Assembly (NCBI GenBank): GCA_029259595.1
Contig: JAJDEW010000053.1
Coordinates: 1 to 32,159, forward strand
Direction: 5' to 3'
Origin: Planctomycetota bacterium
GTDB lineage: Bacteria; Planctomycetota; UBA1135; GCA-002686595
DNA length: 32,159 nucleotides
Positions 8,352 through 16,767 of this stretch are shown piece after piece. The translations under genes were made by a program, and so were the position numbers. Under the pieces are notes generated by a model. It saw nothing but the letters and a program-made list of their open reading frames with translations. It was not told the DNA's origin and did not search any database. How positions within the stretch are numbered: the first letter of the stretch is position 1; every line of letters starts with the position of its first letter.

Positions 8352-11300
8352 TCATGAGGGCACGCGGGCAAGCGTGTCCGGATCGATGCGCACCGCCAGC
8401 TCGAGCAGGCGACAGAAGGAGTTCGCGAGCCGGATCTGCCGCGGAGTCTTGCAGTCGGGCTCGAACAGCGCCGGGCTGCCGACGAGGAGCGCGTTGCAGC
8501 GCGCGCGCGAGATGGCGACGTTCAGGCGGTTCTGGCTGTACAAGAACTCCATGCCGCGCGGCGCGTCGGCGGGCGTCGAGGACGAGAGCGAGAAGAGGAC
8601 GACGGCCGCTTCCTGGCCCTGGAACTTGTCGACGGTTCCGACGCGGGCCTGCGGGGGCAGCGCGCGCTGGAGCGCGCCGACCTGTGCGTTGTAGGGCGCG
8701 ACGACGAGAATCTCGGACAGGTCCAAGGGCTGCGTGCGCCCCTCGCGATCGGTCCAGTGCGCTCGCGCTCCGATCAGATGCCGCACGAGGCGCGCGACGA
8801 CCTCGACCTCCTCGGGCGAGCTCGACGAATTGCCACGGTGCTCGACAGGGACGTAGAGGATCCCGGGCTCGGCGAGCAGCGGCAGGTCCGTCACGCCGAT
8901 GCTCGCGAGCGAAGGGTGCGCGTGCAGCTTCGCTTCGTAGAAGAGCTCGGAGACCGGCGCGCAAATCTGCGGGTGCATGCGGCGCGTGACGTCGAGCAAG
9001 AGTCCGCGCCGCGGATCGATCGTCGCGGCCTCGCCCAGCACGTGGTCCAGACCGGAGACGTCGGCACCCTCGGGATGCGCGCCGCGCTGGGGTTGCTCGA
9101 GCTGACGCGGGTCACCGAGCAAAACGACGTTCCGCGCGGCTTGTCCGACGGCCAGGACGTTCGCCAGGGACAGCTGCCCCGCCTCGTCGACGATCAGGAT
9201 GTCGAGCGACTCGCGCAGGTCGGCGCGCGACCAGAGGTAGGGCGTCCCGCCGACGACGTCGACGTCGCCCTGTTCCAACTCGGCCCGGATCTTGGCGTTG
9301 TCGTGCTCGTTGCGAACGCCCGCGAGCTCGGTCTTGTCGCCCGTCTTGGGCTTGCGCAGGATGCGGACGGTCCGCTTCCGCTCGGCCCCGGCCCGGACGA
9401 CCTCCTCCAGCATGTTCGCGATCGCCTTGTGGCTGAGCGCCGTCACGCCGACGGTGAGGCCCGCCTCGACGCACGCGAGGATCATGCGCGCGCCCGTGTA
9501 GGTCTTGCCCGAGCCCGGAGGACCTTGGATCGGCAGGGCACCGCCCGCGAGGTCCAGGACGAGCGCCTGCTGCGCCGCGAGGACCTCGTCGTCGGTGGCC
9601 GTGGCGACGTGCGCGGGCAGCAGGGCACCGTCGATCGGTCGGCTCGCGCGCAGGCGCGGCGGACGCCGCAACAGCAGGTCCCGCACGGCGCGCAGCGCGC
9701 CTTCGTGATCGATGCCGAAGGCGACGACCTGCTGGCCCAGTTCGAGCAGGGCCGGCCCCATCGGTGGCCGGCTGAAGATCGAGTCGAAGAAGACGGACGT
9801 CGGCTGCAGCTGGAGTCCCTTCTTCGACATCTTCACGTCCAGGTGACGCCCGCTGAGGTCGACCTCGTGCACGGCTCCGACCGCGCACTCCTTGTCGTCG
9901 TCGCCCCAGACGTAGAGCGCATCGCCCTCGCTGAGGTGCAGCTCTTGGTCGGGGAAGCGGAAGCGGTGCAGCTGGCTGCGCGCCACCTTCCCGACTTGGC
10001 CCAGGGGCTCGAGCCCCGTGAGGGCGAAGCGCTCGTCCAACAAGTCGGCAGGGGCCGTATCCCGCAGGCGAAAGCGCTCCCACCAGGCGACCTTCGTCTC
10101 CCTGCGATGCCACTCCAGGAGATGGGCCAGGAGCCAGCGGGCGTGCTGTTCTTCCGTGCGGTCCTCGCGCTCGTCCGGCACGTCATGCCTCAGAGCCTCG
10201 GCGACGGCCTGGACCTCGCTGCTGTGCTCTTCGAGCGCTTCGCCAGGATCGCCGGAAGCGAGTTCGGGCCGTTCGATCGTGTCGCCCGCGGCGCTGCGCT
10301 CCGCGCGCAACGTCTCCAACCAAGCGCGCAGGCCGGCGGTCGCGAGGCAGTCGTCCTCGTTGTAGCGCTCGACGTGTGCCATCGTCTCGGCGTCGATGTC
10401 GTCCGGGTCGCCGGCCTCGAGCGCGTGCTGGGTCAGGCGCAGGGCCCTGCGCGACGCCTCCAGGTCGAGCTCGCGCTCGAAACCGAAGAAGGGCTCGAGG
10501 TCCTTGAGCGAGTAGCGTTCGACGCCGGCCCGCAGGCCTTCGCGCACGACCGCGTGCAGGTCGATCAGGCGTTCGCCGCGCAGCAGACGATCGAGCTCGT
10601 CCTGACAGGTTCCGTAGCGCCCCGCCAGCCGCTTGAGCGTGGCGGGCTCGTAGGCGCCGAAGTGGACGACGTGCAGGTCCGGATGACGCTGCCAGCGCGC
10701 GCCGATCAACGCGATCAGCCATTCGAAGGCCGCGCGCTCCTCCGTGCGGTTCTTGGCCCAGCGCCGCTCGTAGGTCAGCGAGCCGTCCGCGTGCGCGAGG
10801 CTGACCCCGAACAGGAACTCGATGCCGCCGTCCTCGACGTAGCGATCGCCCTCGAAATCGAGGTAGACGTCGCCGGGGGACAGCGCGGGCAAGCGCGCGA
10901 GGCCGCGACCGGGCTCGAGCTCGAGCAATTCGTGGACCAGCGCCTCGGTCTCGCGCTGCTCGAGCTGCACGCGGGCCTGCTCGCGCATGCGCGCGTAGGT
11001 CGCCTCCGAACCGCGCTCGGGCGCGGGCGTCAGCGGCAACCGCATCCGCGCGAGCCCGGCCAGCGTCGCGACTCCGCGCGCCTCCAGCTCGACCCGTTGC
11101 AGGCGCGAGATCCCCGCGACGAGCGCCAGGTGGTCGTCGTCACGCCGTCGTCGGTCGCAGGCCCAACGCCAGTCGCAGATGTCGCAGTGGTCGCAAGGCT
11201 CCGGATAGGTCGTGGTCGTCCCGGCCGCACCGTTGCCGTCGACCGCATCGAGCAGCCGCGCCTTCACGTAGCGGTAGTAGGCCATCGCGTCCGCCACACG

Positions 11301-11837
11301 AAACGTCTCCGGTTCGAACGCGTCACCCGGAGAGACGACGTGCATCGAGACCGGCAGGACGCCCTGGATCGTCGCCAGCAGCTCGGAATACAGACACAGC
11401 TGCAGGATCGTGCCGCCCTTCGTCTCGCGCGCGAGCTTCGTGTCGACGACTTCGTACGAGAAGGCGCCCAGCTCGGAGGGCGTTTCCACGCGTCGCAAGA
11501 CGTCCGCGATCCCCAGCCAACGCCCTTCCGCGAGCGTCGCCTGCGCGATGACCTCGCGTCCCGCGCGCAGGGCGTCGCGGGTTTGCTCCGCCGCGTCCGC
11601 AGCGCCCTTCGGCTCGAGGCGCAGCACGTCGCACCCGCTCGCCTCCAGGTGGCCCAGGTAGGCTTCCTCGTGGCGGTTGCCGCGCTCGGCGAGCGCTTGC
11701 AGCTCGGGTTCGCGCCAGCGCTGACGCTCGCGCTGCCCGTGCAAGAGCTCGAAGTCCATCGTCGTCACGTGGCGGCAGGCGAGATGCCCCGCCAGGTCCG
11801 ACGCCGACAAGCGAACCCGTCCGTTCTCGTTCTTCAC
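8352..11837 (-). CDS. TM0106-family RecB-like nuclease fused to SF1 helicase
   Basis: A protein of 1161 residues with three parts. The N-terminal RecB-like nuclease has [14 protein letters not shown] (10-23), GIADVL (Asp112), EVVDTKLA (Asp132, Lys134) and QLCLYSELL (Gln146). It ends in a Cys cluster [13 protein letters not shown] (Cys215, 218, 221, 227), a possible iron-sulphur or zinc site. The middle part is RNase H-like, from VYLDFEGD (about 300) to [12 protein letters not shown]. The C-terminal DNA2/Upf1-type helicase has Walker A GPPGSGKT (about 770), IVDEAGQL (about 877), [22 protein letters not shown] and LNVAISRAR. This order matches the TM0106 family, which is thought to process DNA; its exact role is not known to me. 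The start is GTG at 11837: a later ATG would delete the conserved SASDL motif. A GGAGG-rich purine run lies about 15 nt upstream. All motif residues look intact. Confidence 0.9.
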   Translation of the reverse strand: MKNENGRVRLSASDLAGHLACRHVTTMDFELLHGQRERQRWREPELQALAERGNRHEEAYLGHLEASGCDVLRLEPKGAADAAEQTRDALRAGREVIAQATLAEGRWLGIADVLRRVETPSELGAFSYEVVDTKLARETKGGTILQLCLYSELLATIQGVLPVSMHVVSPGDAFEPETFRVADAMAYYRYVKARLLDAVDGNGAAGTTTTYPEPCDHCDICDWRWACDRRRRDDDHLALVAGISRLQRVELEARGVATLAGLARMRLPLTPAPERGSEATYARMREQARVQLEQRETEALVHELLELEPGRGLARLPALSPGDVYLDFEGDRYVEDGGIEFLFGVSLAHADGSLTYERRWAKNRTEERAAFEWLIALIGARWQRHPDLHVVHFGAYEPATLKRLAGRYGTCQDELDRLLRGERLIDLHAVVREGLRAGVERYSLKDLEPFFGFERELDLEASRRALRLTQHALEAGDPDDIDAETMAHVERYNEDDCLATAGLRAWLETLRAERSAAGDTIERPELASGDPGEALEEHSSEVQAVAEALRHDVPDEREDRTEEQHARWLLAHLLEWHRRETKVAWWERFRLRDTAPADLLDERFALTGLEPLGQVGKVARSQLHRFRFPDQELHLSEGDALYVWGDDDKECAVGAVHEVDLSGRHLDVKMSKKGLQLQPTSVFFDSIFSRPPMGPALLELGQQVVAFGIDHEGALRAVRDLLLRRPPRLRASRPIDGALLPAHVATATDDEVLAAQQALVLDLAGGALPIQGPPGSGKTYTGARMILACVEAGLTVGVTALSHKAIANMLEEVVRAGAERKRTVRILRKPKTGDKTELAGVRNEHDNAKIRAELEQGDVDVVGGTPYLWSRADLRESLDILIVDEAGQLSLANVLAVGQAARNVVLLGDPRQLEQPQRGAHPEGADVSGLDHVLGEAATIDPRRGLLLDVTRRMHPQICAPVSELFYEAKLHAHPSLASIGVTDLPLLAEPGILYVPVEHRGNSSSSPEEVEVVARLVRHLIGARAHWTDREGRTQPLDLSEILVVAPYNAQVGALQRALPPQARVGTVDKFQGQEAAVVLFSLSSSTPADAPRGMEFLYSQNRLNVAISRARCNALLVGSPALFEPDCKTPRQIRLANSFCRLLELAVRIDPDTLARVPS

Positions 11838-11881
11838 GGTGTGCGACCCCCCCCTCCAGCGGTCGTTCGTGGCGCGGCCCG

Positions 11882-12328
11882 TCAGGCGCCGAACTGGCGC
11901 AAGTGGTGGTCCAGGTGCTTCCACAGGAGCCGGTCCCACTCCGCGCCCGTCAGCGGACCGAAGAAGGGATGCGGATCGCGGGTCGACGCGCCGGTCGTGC
12001 CGAAGCGCGTCACGAGCCGAACCAAGCCCGCCTGTTCGCGCGCGAACTCGTGCCGGTCCTTCACGCGAAACGCGGGATCCGTCGGCGAGTTCTTCCCGAA
12101 CGGCGCCGTTCCGTCGACGAAGCGCTTCTTCGCCATTCCGCCGAAGAGGCGTCCGATCAGCCCGCGCGGGAGTTTCAGCTCGTCGGAGGCGACAAGAAAC
12201 GGCCGCTGGCAATGCACCAGCATCTGGGCGACGTTCATCTTCCCCCACAACGCGGGCGTGTCGGCCGCGAGGGCACCGATCCGCGTCACGATCGCGTCGT
12301 TGCCAGACGCTTCCAGCAGAGTGTCCAT
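11882..12328 (-). CDS. DUF1569 / DinB-like protein
   Basis: A 148-residue protein whose central LWGKMNVAQMLVHCQRPF, with GKNSPTDPAF and HPFFGPLTGAEWDRLLWKHLDHHLRQFG at the end, is characteristic of DUF1569, a member of the DinB/YfiT four-helix metalloprotein superfamily. The His residues of MLVHC and of KHLDHH are in the positions that bind a divalent metal in DinB-like proteins. Several relatives act as thiol-dependent transferases or stress proteins, but no activity can be assigned here. A good Shine-Dalgarno, AAGGAA, lies 9 nt before the ATG. It ends 44 bases before the nuclease/helicase start and begins 40 bases after the small gene upstream, so the three may be co-transcribed. Confidence 0.85.
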   Translation of the reverse strand: MDTLLEASGNDAIVTRIGALAADTPALWGKMNVAQMLVHCQRPFLVASDELKLPRGLIGRLFGGMAKKRFVDGTAPFGKNSPTDPAFRVKDRHEFAREQAGLVRLVTRFGTTGASTRDPHPFFGPLTGAEWDRLLWKHLDHHLRQFGA

Positions 12329-12368
12329 CGAGCTCGTTCCTTTTTGCTGCGGTCCGCTCGCTGCGCCC

Positions 12369-12641
12369 TCAGAACGCTTCCCTGCGCTCCTCGAGCAACT
12401 TGCGCACGCCTTCCAGGTGCTCCCACGCGAGATGCTTGCGCTGGTACTTGTTGAAGAGCACCGACTCCAGCTGCTCGAGGTCCTCGAGATCGGGCGGGTC
12501 GTGGGTCGTCCAGTCCTCGTCGCCCGCGCAACGCGAGGTCAAGGTCCACTTCGAGCCGAAGAGCTGGGCCCGCACTTCGCGTCGGCGCCCGTCCTCGGTC
12601 CGGACTTTCCAGGCGTGCAGGTTGCGGGTGCGGTTCGACAT
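12369..12641 (-). CDS. Small conserved-looking hypothetical protein
   Basis: A 90-residue soluble protein with no signal or membrane segment. It begins with a beta-rich part (HAWKVRTEDGRRREVRAQLF, SKWTLTSR) and ends in a charged helical part (LEDLEQLESVLFNKYQRKHLAWEHLEGVRKLLEE). The regular codon pattern and the promoter-like TAGACT box upstream support a real gene. I do not recognise the family. The fold might be a small nucleic-acid- or protein-binding module, but nothing in the sequence proves this. It stands first in a possible minus-strand unit with the DUF1569 gene and the nuclease/helicase, and is divergent from the gene at 12706 with only 64 bases between the starts. Confidence 0.7.
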   Translation of the reverse strand: MSNRTRNLHAWKVRTEDGRRREVRAQLFGSKWTLTSRCAGDEDWTTHDPPDLEDLEQLESVLFNKYQRKHLAWEHLEGVRKLLEERREAF

Positions 12642-12667
12642 CGGATCCGGGCGGTGCGCGGGCCGTC

Positions 12668-12673
12668 AGTCTA
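12668..12673 (-). promoter_or_regulatory. -10-like box TAGACT, divergent promoter region
   Basis: On the minus strand GCTAGACT lies about 26 nt before the ATG at 12641. The same eight bases precede the antiporter gene at 20630-20637, and GTAGACT precedes the second kinase. It faces a TATCTT box for the plus-strand gene in the same 64-base divergent gap. Confidence 0.4.
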
Positions 12674-12693
12674 GCACCTGGCTCGCGGGCTGG

Positions 12694-12699
12694 TATCTT
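12694..12699 (+). promoter_or_regulatory. -10-like box TATCTT, probable leaderless start
   Basis: TATCTT is followed by six bases (GGACCC) and then the ATG at 12706. A sigma-70-type -10 at this distance would start transcription at or beside the A of the ATG. No -35 match is seen. Confidence 0.4.
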
Positions 12700-12705
12700 G
12701 GACCC

Positions 12706-13176
12706 ATGTCCAACCCCGACATGATGCTCGTGTGCACCGCCCTCGAAGCCGTCGTCGCCAAGCTGACGCAGGACCCCGGCGACACGGAGGCCTGGAGCGA
12801 AGCGCGCTCCGCGCTCGCGACCTGCGGCGTGAAGGCCGAGGACGATCCCGAGCTCAGCGCCGCGATCGAGGAGCGCGAGGCGACGAAGCTCGGCGCGATC
12901 GTCGCCGGTTGGGTCGCGGGCCAACGCCTCTTGCTCGTGCGCGACCGCGAGGTTCTCAAGCGCGCGCTGAAGGCCTTCCGCAAGAGCCTGAAGGTCACCT
13001 TGCTCGACGCCGAATCATCGCTCTCGGGCGGACACCTGTCCTCCGGGCGCGAGTCGTCGATCGTCGGCATCGTCCCCCCCGAACGCTACCCGCGCGCGAC
13101 CTGGGACCAGCTGGTGCGGCAAGGCCGCTTGGTCTCCGATCGCGGCGGTGTCTACGGACTCGGCCCGAACGCCTGA
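12706..13176 (+). CDS. Hypothetical protein, 156 residues
   Basis: A soluble protein of 156 residues without export signal. The first two thirds are strongly helical and charged (VCTALEAVVAKLTQDPGDTEAWSEAR, REVLKRALKAFRKSLKVTLLD). The last third is a short Gly-rich segment, ESSLSGGHLSSGRESSIVGIVPPERYP, followed by DQLVRQGRLVSDRGGVYGLGP. The latter resembles the winged-helix endings WxxLVxxGxLxxxGxGxYxL of small DNA- or RNA-binding domains, but this is a weak resemblance. The start is chosen at ATG 12706, just behind a -10-like TATCTT; a longer in-frame extension exists but runs antisense through three genes. I do not recognise the family. Confidence 0.7.
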   Translation: MSNPDMMLVCTALEAVVAKLTQDPGDTEAWSEARSALATCGVKAEDDPELSAAIEEREATKLGAIVAGWVAGQRLLLVRDREVLKRALKAFRKSLKVTLLDAESSLSGGHLSSGRESSIVGIVPPERYPRATWDQLVRQGRLVSDRGGVYGLGPNA

Positions 13177-13278
13177 CCCGGGTCTTCCGGCGCGCCGCGC
13201 GCGCCAACGCCCCTTTGGGTCCGCATTCGTGGTGGCCCAGCGGAAAGACGTTGCCCTGACTCCGGACACGATACCCAA

Positions 13279-13773
13279 GTGCAACCTCACTACGTCTACG
13301 AGCGATCCCTGAGGCGATCAGCGGTCACGTTGCTCATCAACATCTTGGTGCTGCTCGTCCTGTTCTTCGCCGCTCATCGCTGGCTCGAGCCGACCGAAGC
13401 CGGAAGGCAGATGTTGTTCTGGATCGACATCGTGGTCCCTGTCGTTTCCGTGGGGTTGTTCGTGCTGGCTGCGTACTTCTGGCACAAGAACGAAGCGTTC
13501 AGGATCGCGGTGGACGACACCCGCTTCGAGATTGTCGAACCCTTGTTCACCGGAGCTTCCTTCTCGGTGCCGGTAAGCGACATCGTCGAGATTCGTCAGA
13601 TCCATCAGAAGATGTCCGATCACAACGTGATCCTCATGCGGATGAAGTCCGGCGAGAAGCACCAGATCACCATGAATCGCAGCTTCGATCGCCGCAAGCT
13701 CTACGCCGCGCTAGCCGGCGTCAACCCCGCCATCCAGCTCCCCGAGCACCCGCTCCGCTTCAAGCAGGTCTGA
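13279..13773 (+). CDS. Two-helix membrane protein with a PH-like cytoplasmic domain
   Basis: A 164-residue protein starting with GTG. It has two transmembrane helices at about residues 13-32 (AVTLLINILVLLVLFFAAHR) and 47-67 (FWIDIVVPVVSVGLFVLAAYF). They are followed by a roughly 95-residue soluble domain with alternating short strands: FRIAVDDTRFEIVEPL, FSVPVSDIVEIRQ, NVILMRMKSGEKHQITM, and a final helix DRRKLYAALAGV. This order resembles the bacterial PH-like domains found behind two-helix membrane hairpins, but the specific family is not recognised and the function is unknown. The stop codon lies 5 bases from that of the convergent hydrolase gene. A GATAC box directly precedes the GTG. Confidence 0.75.
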   Translation: MQPHYVYERSLRRSAVTLLINILVLLVLFFAAHRWLEPTEAGRQMLFWIDIVVPVVSVGLFVLAAYFWHKNEAFRIAVDDTRFEIVEPLFTGASFSVPVSDIVEIRQIHQKMSDHNVILMRMKSGEKHQITMNRSFDRRKLYAALAGVNPAIQLPEHPLRFKQV

Positions 13774-13778
13774 AGCTG

Positions 13779-15206
13779 CTAGCGCATCAGTGCCGTGCGG
13801 AGCGCGGCGGCGAGCGTGTCCTGGAAGTCGGAGGTGTTGGTCAGGAGCACGAAGCCGCGGTCGGCGGCGGGGTCGAGCTCCATCATGGCGTGAAACGTCC
13901 CGGTCGAGCCGTTGTGGGCGTGCACGCCCTCGCGTACGAGCCAACCGCAGGCATAGGGAGCACCCGGCAGCGGTTCGTGCAGCCGGCGGACCGTCGCCGG
14001 CAAGAGGAAGTCCGCGCGTCCCACGAGACCGTTCAGGTGCGCCGTGGCGAAGCGCGCGAGGTCGCGGACCGAGGCGTGCGTGTCGCCGGCGGGATGCATG
14101 AAGGCGCCCAAGACATACTCGTCGACGGTCTGCGGGCGCAGTCCTTCGGGGTCGCGAAAGTGGCCGCGCGGCTCGTCGCGGCGCTCGGGCGTCGCCGGCC
14201 AGTCGAAGCCGGCACTCGTCAGGCGTAGCGCGTCGAAGACGTGCTCTTGCACCAGGCTCTCCCACGAGCGCCCGGTCACACGCTCGGCGACGTAGCCCGC
14301 CACGGCGTAGCCCGCGTTCGAATAGCGGAAGCCGCCGACTTGCTCCGGTTCCGTTCCGAGGACCTCGCGGACGTACGCACCGCGCTGCTCGGTCGGCGTG
14401 CCCGCGAAGCCGTTCAGGCGGGTGAACTCCGCGTCGTCGAACACGAGGTGCGCGGGCAGCCCGGCGCGGTGCTGCAAAACCTCGAGCAGCGAGGACTCCG
14501 CGTACTCGGGCCACATGTCCACGTCCTCGAGCACGTCACCGAGACGCACGTCGAACTCGAGCAGCCCGTCCTCCACGAGCCGTCCGATCATCGAGGCCGT
14601 CATGGACTTCGTGATCGACCCGAGATGGAAGCGGTCGCCGAGCAGCGCCGTCGCGCCCTCGTCCGCGACGCTGCGTCGACCGACCACGGCGGTCTCGAGG
14701 ATGCGCCCGCCCGCGATCGTCGCGACCGCGAGCGCGGGCACGCCGGCGTCCGCTCGCACCTTTTCGGCCAGCTCCGCCAGGCTGTCCCACTCGGTCGGCG
14801 CGTCCACCACGTCGGCCAACCGCCCCGGCCGCAGCTCGAGGTTCGCGAGCAGGGCCGGCGTCTCGTCGCCGAGCTGGAACGTCAGGAGGACCGCCGTGGG
14901 CAACGACTCCGCCTCGGCCTCGACGCGCAGCAGCGCCGAGCTCACGAGCTCCGCCACGGACGGCGTGAGTCGGCCGGCCTGCGCTTGCAGGCGCGCCAGC
15001 CCCTCCCAGACCGCCGCGAACTCGGCCTGCTTCTCCGACGTCCGGTAGCGCTCGAAGAAGCCCCGCATGCGCGCTTCGTCGTGCGCGTTGTAAGCCTCGA
15101 ACCAGGCCCCGGCCACGTCACCGGCACGCCCCGCGGGCAGGACGCCTTGGGACGCGAGCGGAAGCGCGAACAGGAGCAGGGTCGGGAGCGTGAGCCGTCG
15201 CGACAT
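13779..15206 (-). CDS. Exported serine hydrolase, class C beta-lactamase family
   Basis: A 475-residue protein with a signal peptide (residues 1-20, LTLPTLLLFALPLASQ). Residues about 28-130 form an N-terminal extra domain beginning AGAWFEAYNAHDEARMRGFF, similar to NTF2/DUF3887-like modules often placed ahead of this hydrolase fold. The catalytic domain has the nucleophile motif SITK (Ser197, Lys200), the second motif YSNAGY (Tyr295, Asn297) and a third motif HNGSTGT near residue 430, where HxG replaces the KTG of lactamases. This pattern is typical of PF00144 esterases and D-aminopeptidases rather than true beta-lactamases, so peptide or ester hydrolysis in the periplasm is the likely activity. 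It is divergent from RtcB, with 191 bases between the starts. Confidence 0.9.
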   Translation of the reverse strand: MSRRLTLPTLLLFALPLASQGVLPAGRAGDVAGAWFEAYNAHDEARMRGFFERYRTSEKQAEFAAVWEGLARLQAQAGRLTPSVAELVSSALLRVEAEAESLPTAVLLTFQLGDETPALLANLELRPGRLADVVDAPTEWDSLAELAEKVRADAGVPALAVATIAGGRILETAVVGRRSVADEGATALLGDRFHLGSITKSMTASMIGRLVEDGLLEFDVRLGDVLEDVDMWPEYAESSLLEVLQHRAGLPAHLVFDDAEFTRLNGFAGTPTEQRGAYVREVLGTEPEQVGGFRYSNAGYAVAGYVAERVTGRSWESLVQEHVFDALRLTSAGFDWPATPERRDEPRGHFRDPEGLRPQTVDEYVLGAFMHPAGDTHASVRDLARFATAHLNGLVGRADFLLPATVRRLHEPLPGAPYACGWLVREGVHAHNGSTGTFHAMMELDPAADRGFVLLTNTSDFQDTLAAALRTALMR

Positions 15207-15383
15207 GTCGATCTCGAAGGGGTAGTCGGCCGAAGGGAGGCAAGGACGTCGCCCTTGCGGTGGTCGCGAGACGTTATGTCGAAGAAGGCCGAGAGTCTCG
15301 TTTCGCGAGCGCCGCGTGCGGATCCGGCCTGGTGATCGCCGTCGATCCCGGCGCCGCAGAGCCGTCCTGCCTGGACGATCGGT

Positions 15384-15389
15384 TAGGGT
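15384..15389 (+). promoter_or_regulatory. -10-like box TAGGGT before rtcB
   Basis: GTTAGGGT ends 8 nt before the rtcB ATG at 15398. It matches the TTAGGNT form seen before the fucosidase (TTAGGCT) and the EreA-like gene (TTAGGAT). No Shine-Dalgarno fits in the remaining 8 bases, in keeping with a leaderless or nearly leaderless mRNA. Confidence 0.4.
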
Positions 15390-15397
15390 CGCGGACC

Positions 15398-16630
15398 ATG
15401 GCCGGTCACGAACTCATCCCCGGGGCCAGGGTTTCGATCCGGGCCTGGACGCGGGGGGTCGAGGTCGACGAGAAGGCGCGCGCGCAACTGTTGCGCATGG
15501 CCGAGCTCCCCTTCGTGCACCACCACATCGCGGTCATGCCCGACGTGCACTGGGGGCTCGGCGCGACGATCGGAAGCGTGCTGCCGACGATCGGTGCGAT
15601 CGTGCCGGCGGCGGTCGGGGTCGACATCGGGTGCGGGATGGCGGCGGTGCGGACGACGCTGATGGCGAAGGACTTGCCGGACGCGCTCGGTGGTGTGCGG
15701 CGCGCCCTCGAACGCGCGGTGCCACACGGGCGCGGCGGCGGGCGGCGCGGTGGCAAGGGCCGCGATCCGGGGTCATGGGGGACGCCGCCGAAGGACGTGC
15801 TCGCGGTGTGGCGACGCGAGCTCGCGCCTGGCTTCGCACGCCTGTGCGAGCGTCATCCGGTGCTCGAAAGATCGAATCACGTCGCCCACCTCGGAACCCT
15901 CGGAACGGGCAACCACTTCCTCGAGGTTTGCCTCGACGAAGCCGAGCGCGTGTGGATCATGCTGCACTCCGGTTCGCGCGGGGTCGGGAACAAGATCGCG
16001 CGCGTCTTCATCGAGCTCGCGAAACAAGCGCTCGAACGCGAGCTCGGGAGCCTGCCGGACGCCGACCTGGCCTGGCTCGAGGAAGGCCGGCCGCATTTCG
16101 ACGACTACGTCGAAGCCGTCGGTTGGGCTCAGGACTTCGCGCGCTGGAACCGCGACGTGATGATGGGACACGCGCTGCGGGCGCTCGCGACGACTCCCGG
16201 GCTGCCGCCTTTCGACGCCCGACTCGAGGCCGTGAACTGCCACCACAACTACGTCGCGCGCGAGCACCACTTCGGCCGCGACTGCTTCGTGACCCGCAAG
16301 GGCGCCGTCCGCGCCGGAAAGGGCGAGCTCGGCATCATCCCCGGTTCGATGGGCACGAAGAGCTTCATCGTGCGCGGCAAGGGCAACGCCGAGAGCTTCG
16401 CCTCGTGCTCGCACGGTGCCGGACGCGTGCTGTCCCGCACGCAAGCCAAGCGCCGCTTCACGCTCGCCGACCACGCCGCCGCGACGGCCCACGTCGAATG
16501 CCGCAAGGACGCCGGCGTGCTCGACGAAACACCGGGGGCTTACAAAGACATCGACGCCGTGCTGGCGGCGCAGGCGGACCTCGTCGAGATCGTCCACACG
16601 CTGCGGCAGGTGGTCTGCGTCAAGGGCTGA
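15398..16630 (+). CDS. rtcB: RNA-splicing ligase RtcB
   Basis: A 410-residue enzyme, the usual length. RtcB seals a 2',3'-cyclic or 3'-phosphate RNA end to a 5'-OH end using GTP and manganese. The metal and guanylylation residues are in place: VDIGCGM (Asp76, Cys79), GTGNHF (His173), LHSGSRG (His190), NCHHNYV (His283 region) and SCSHGAGR with the expected GMP-accepting His339. The substrate loop GSMGTKSFIV and the ending VVCVKG are also typical. A Gly/Arg-rich stretch at 111-122 replaces the usual loop after VPHG. No archease, RtcA or RtcR gene lies nearby, so there is no sign of the classical sigma-54-regulated rtc operon. Start chosen at ATG 15398, where the conserved domain begins. Confidence 0.96.
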   Translation: MAGHELIPGARVSIRAWTRGVEVDEKARAQLLRMAELPFVHHHIAVMPDVHWGLGATIGSVLPTIGAIVPAAVGVDIGCGMAAVRTTLMAKDLPDALGGVRRALERAVPHGRGGGRRGGKGRDPGSWGTPPKDVLAVWRRELAPGFARLCERHPVLERSNHVAHLGTLGTGNHFLEVCLDEAERVWIMLHSGSRGVGNKIARVFIELAKQALERELGSLPDADLAWLEEGRPHFDDYVEAVGWAQDFARWNRDVMMGHALRALATTPGLPPFDARLEAVNCHHNYVAREHHFGRDCFVTRKGAVRAGKGELGIIPGSMGTKSFIVRGKGNAESFASCSHGAGRVLSRTQAKRRFTLADHAAATAHVECRKDAGVLDETPGAYKDIDAVLAAQADLVEIVHTLRQVVCVKG

Positions 16631-16685
16631 GCGGGATGGGCGTCCGTTCCGACACTTGTCACGCGATGCGAGCGGCGGTCGGCGC

Positions 16686-16734
16686 TCGTATCATGACCCG
16701 AGCCCGGCCCCGGCCTGCGGTCGTATCCTGGCCC
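16686..16734 (+). repeat. Two near-identical 14-base direct repeats upstream of the gene at 16768
   Basis: TCGTATCATGACCC at 16686-16699 and TCGTATCCTGGCCC at 16721-16734 differ at two positions and are 35 bases apart. Each contains a TATCNT -10-like hexamer; a related GTATCTTGGACCC precedes the ATG at 12706. They may be alternative promoters, or the first may carry an upstream in-frame ATG at 16693. Confidence 0.35.
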
Positions 16735-16767
16735 CCTGACCCGGGGCCCTTGCCCCTGCTCGTGATC

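Noticed and set aside
8757..12674. Very long plus-strand open frame (over 1300 codons) opposite the nuclease/helicase
   Set aside because: It is antisense to a gene with intact helicase and nuclease motifs; its translation is Arg/Ala/Leu-rich without domains, as expected for the mirror frame of GC-rich codons.
13763..13780. AGCAG/CTGCT hairpin between two convergent genes
   Set aside because: Five base pairs without a T-run is too weak to call a bidirectional terminator.
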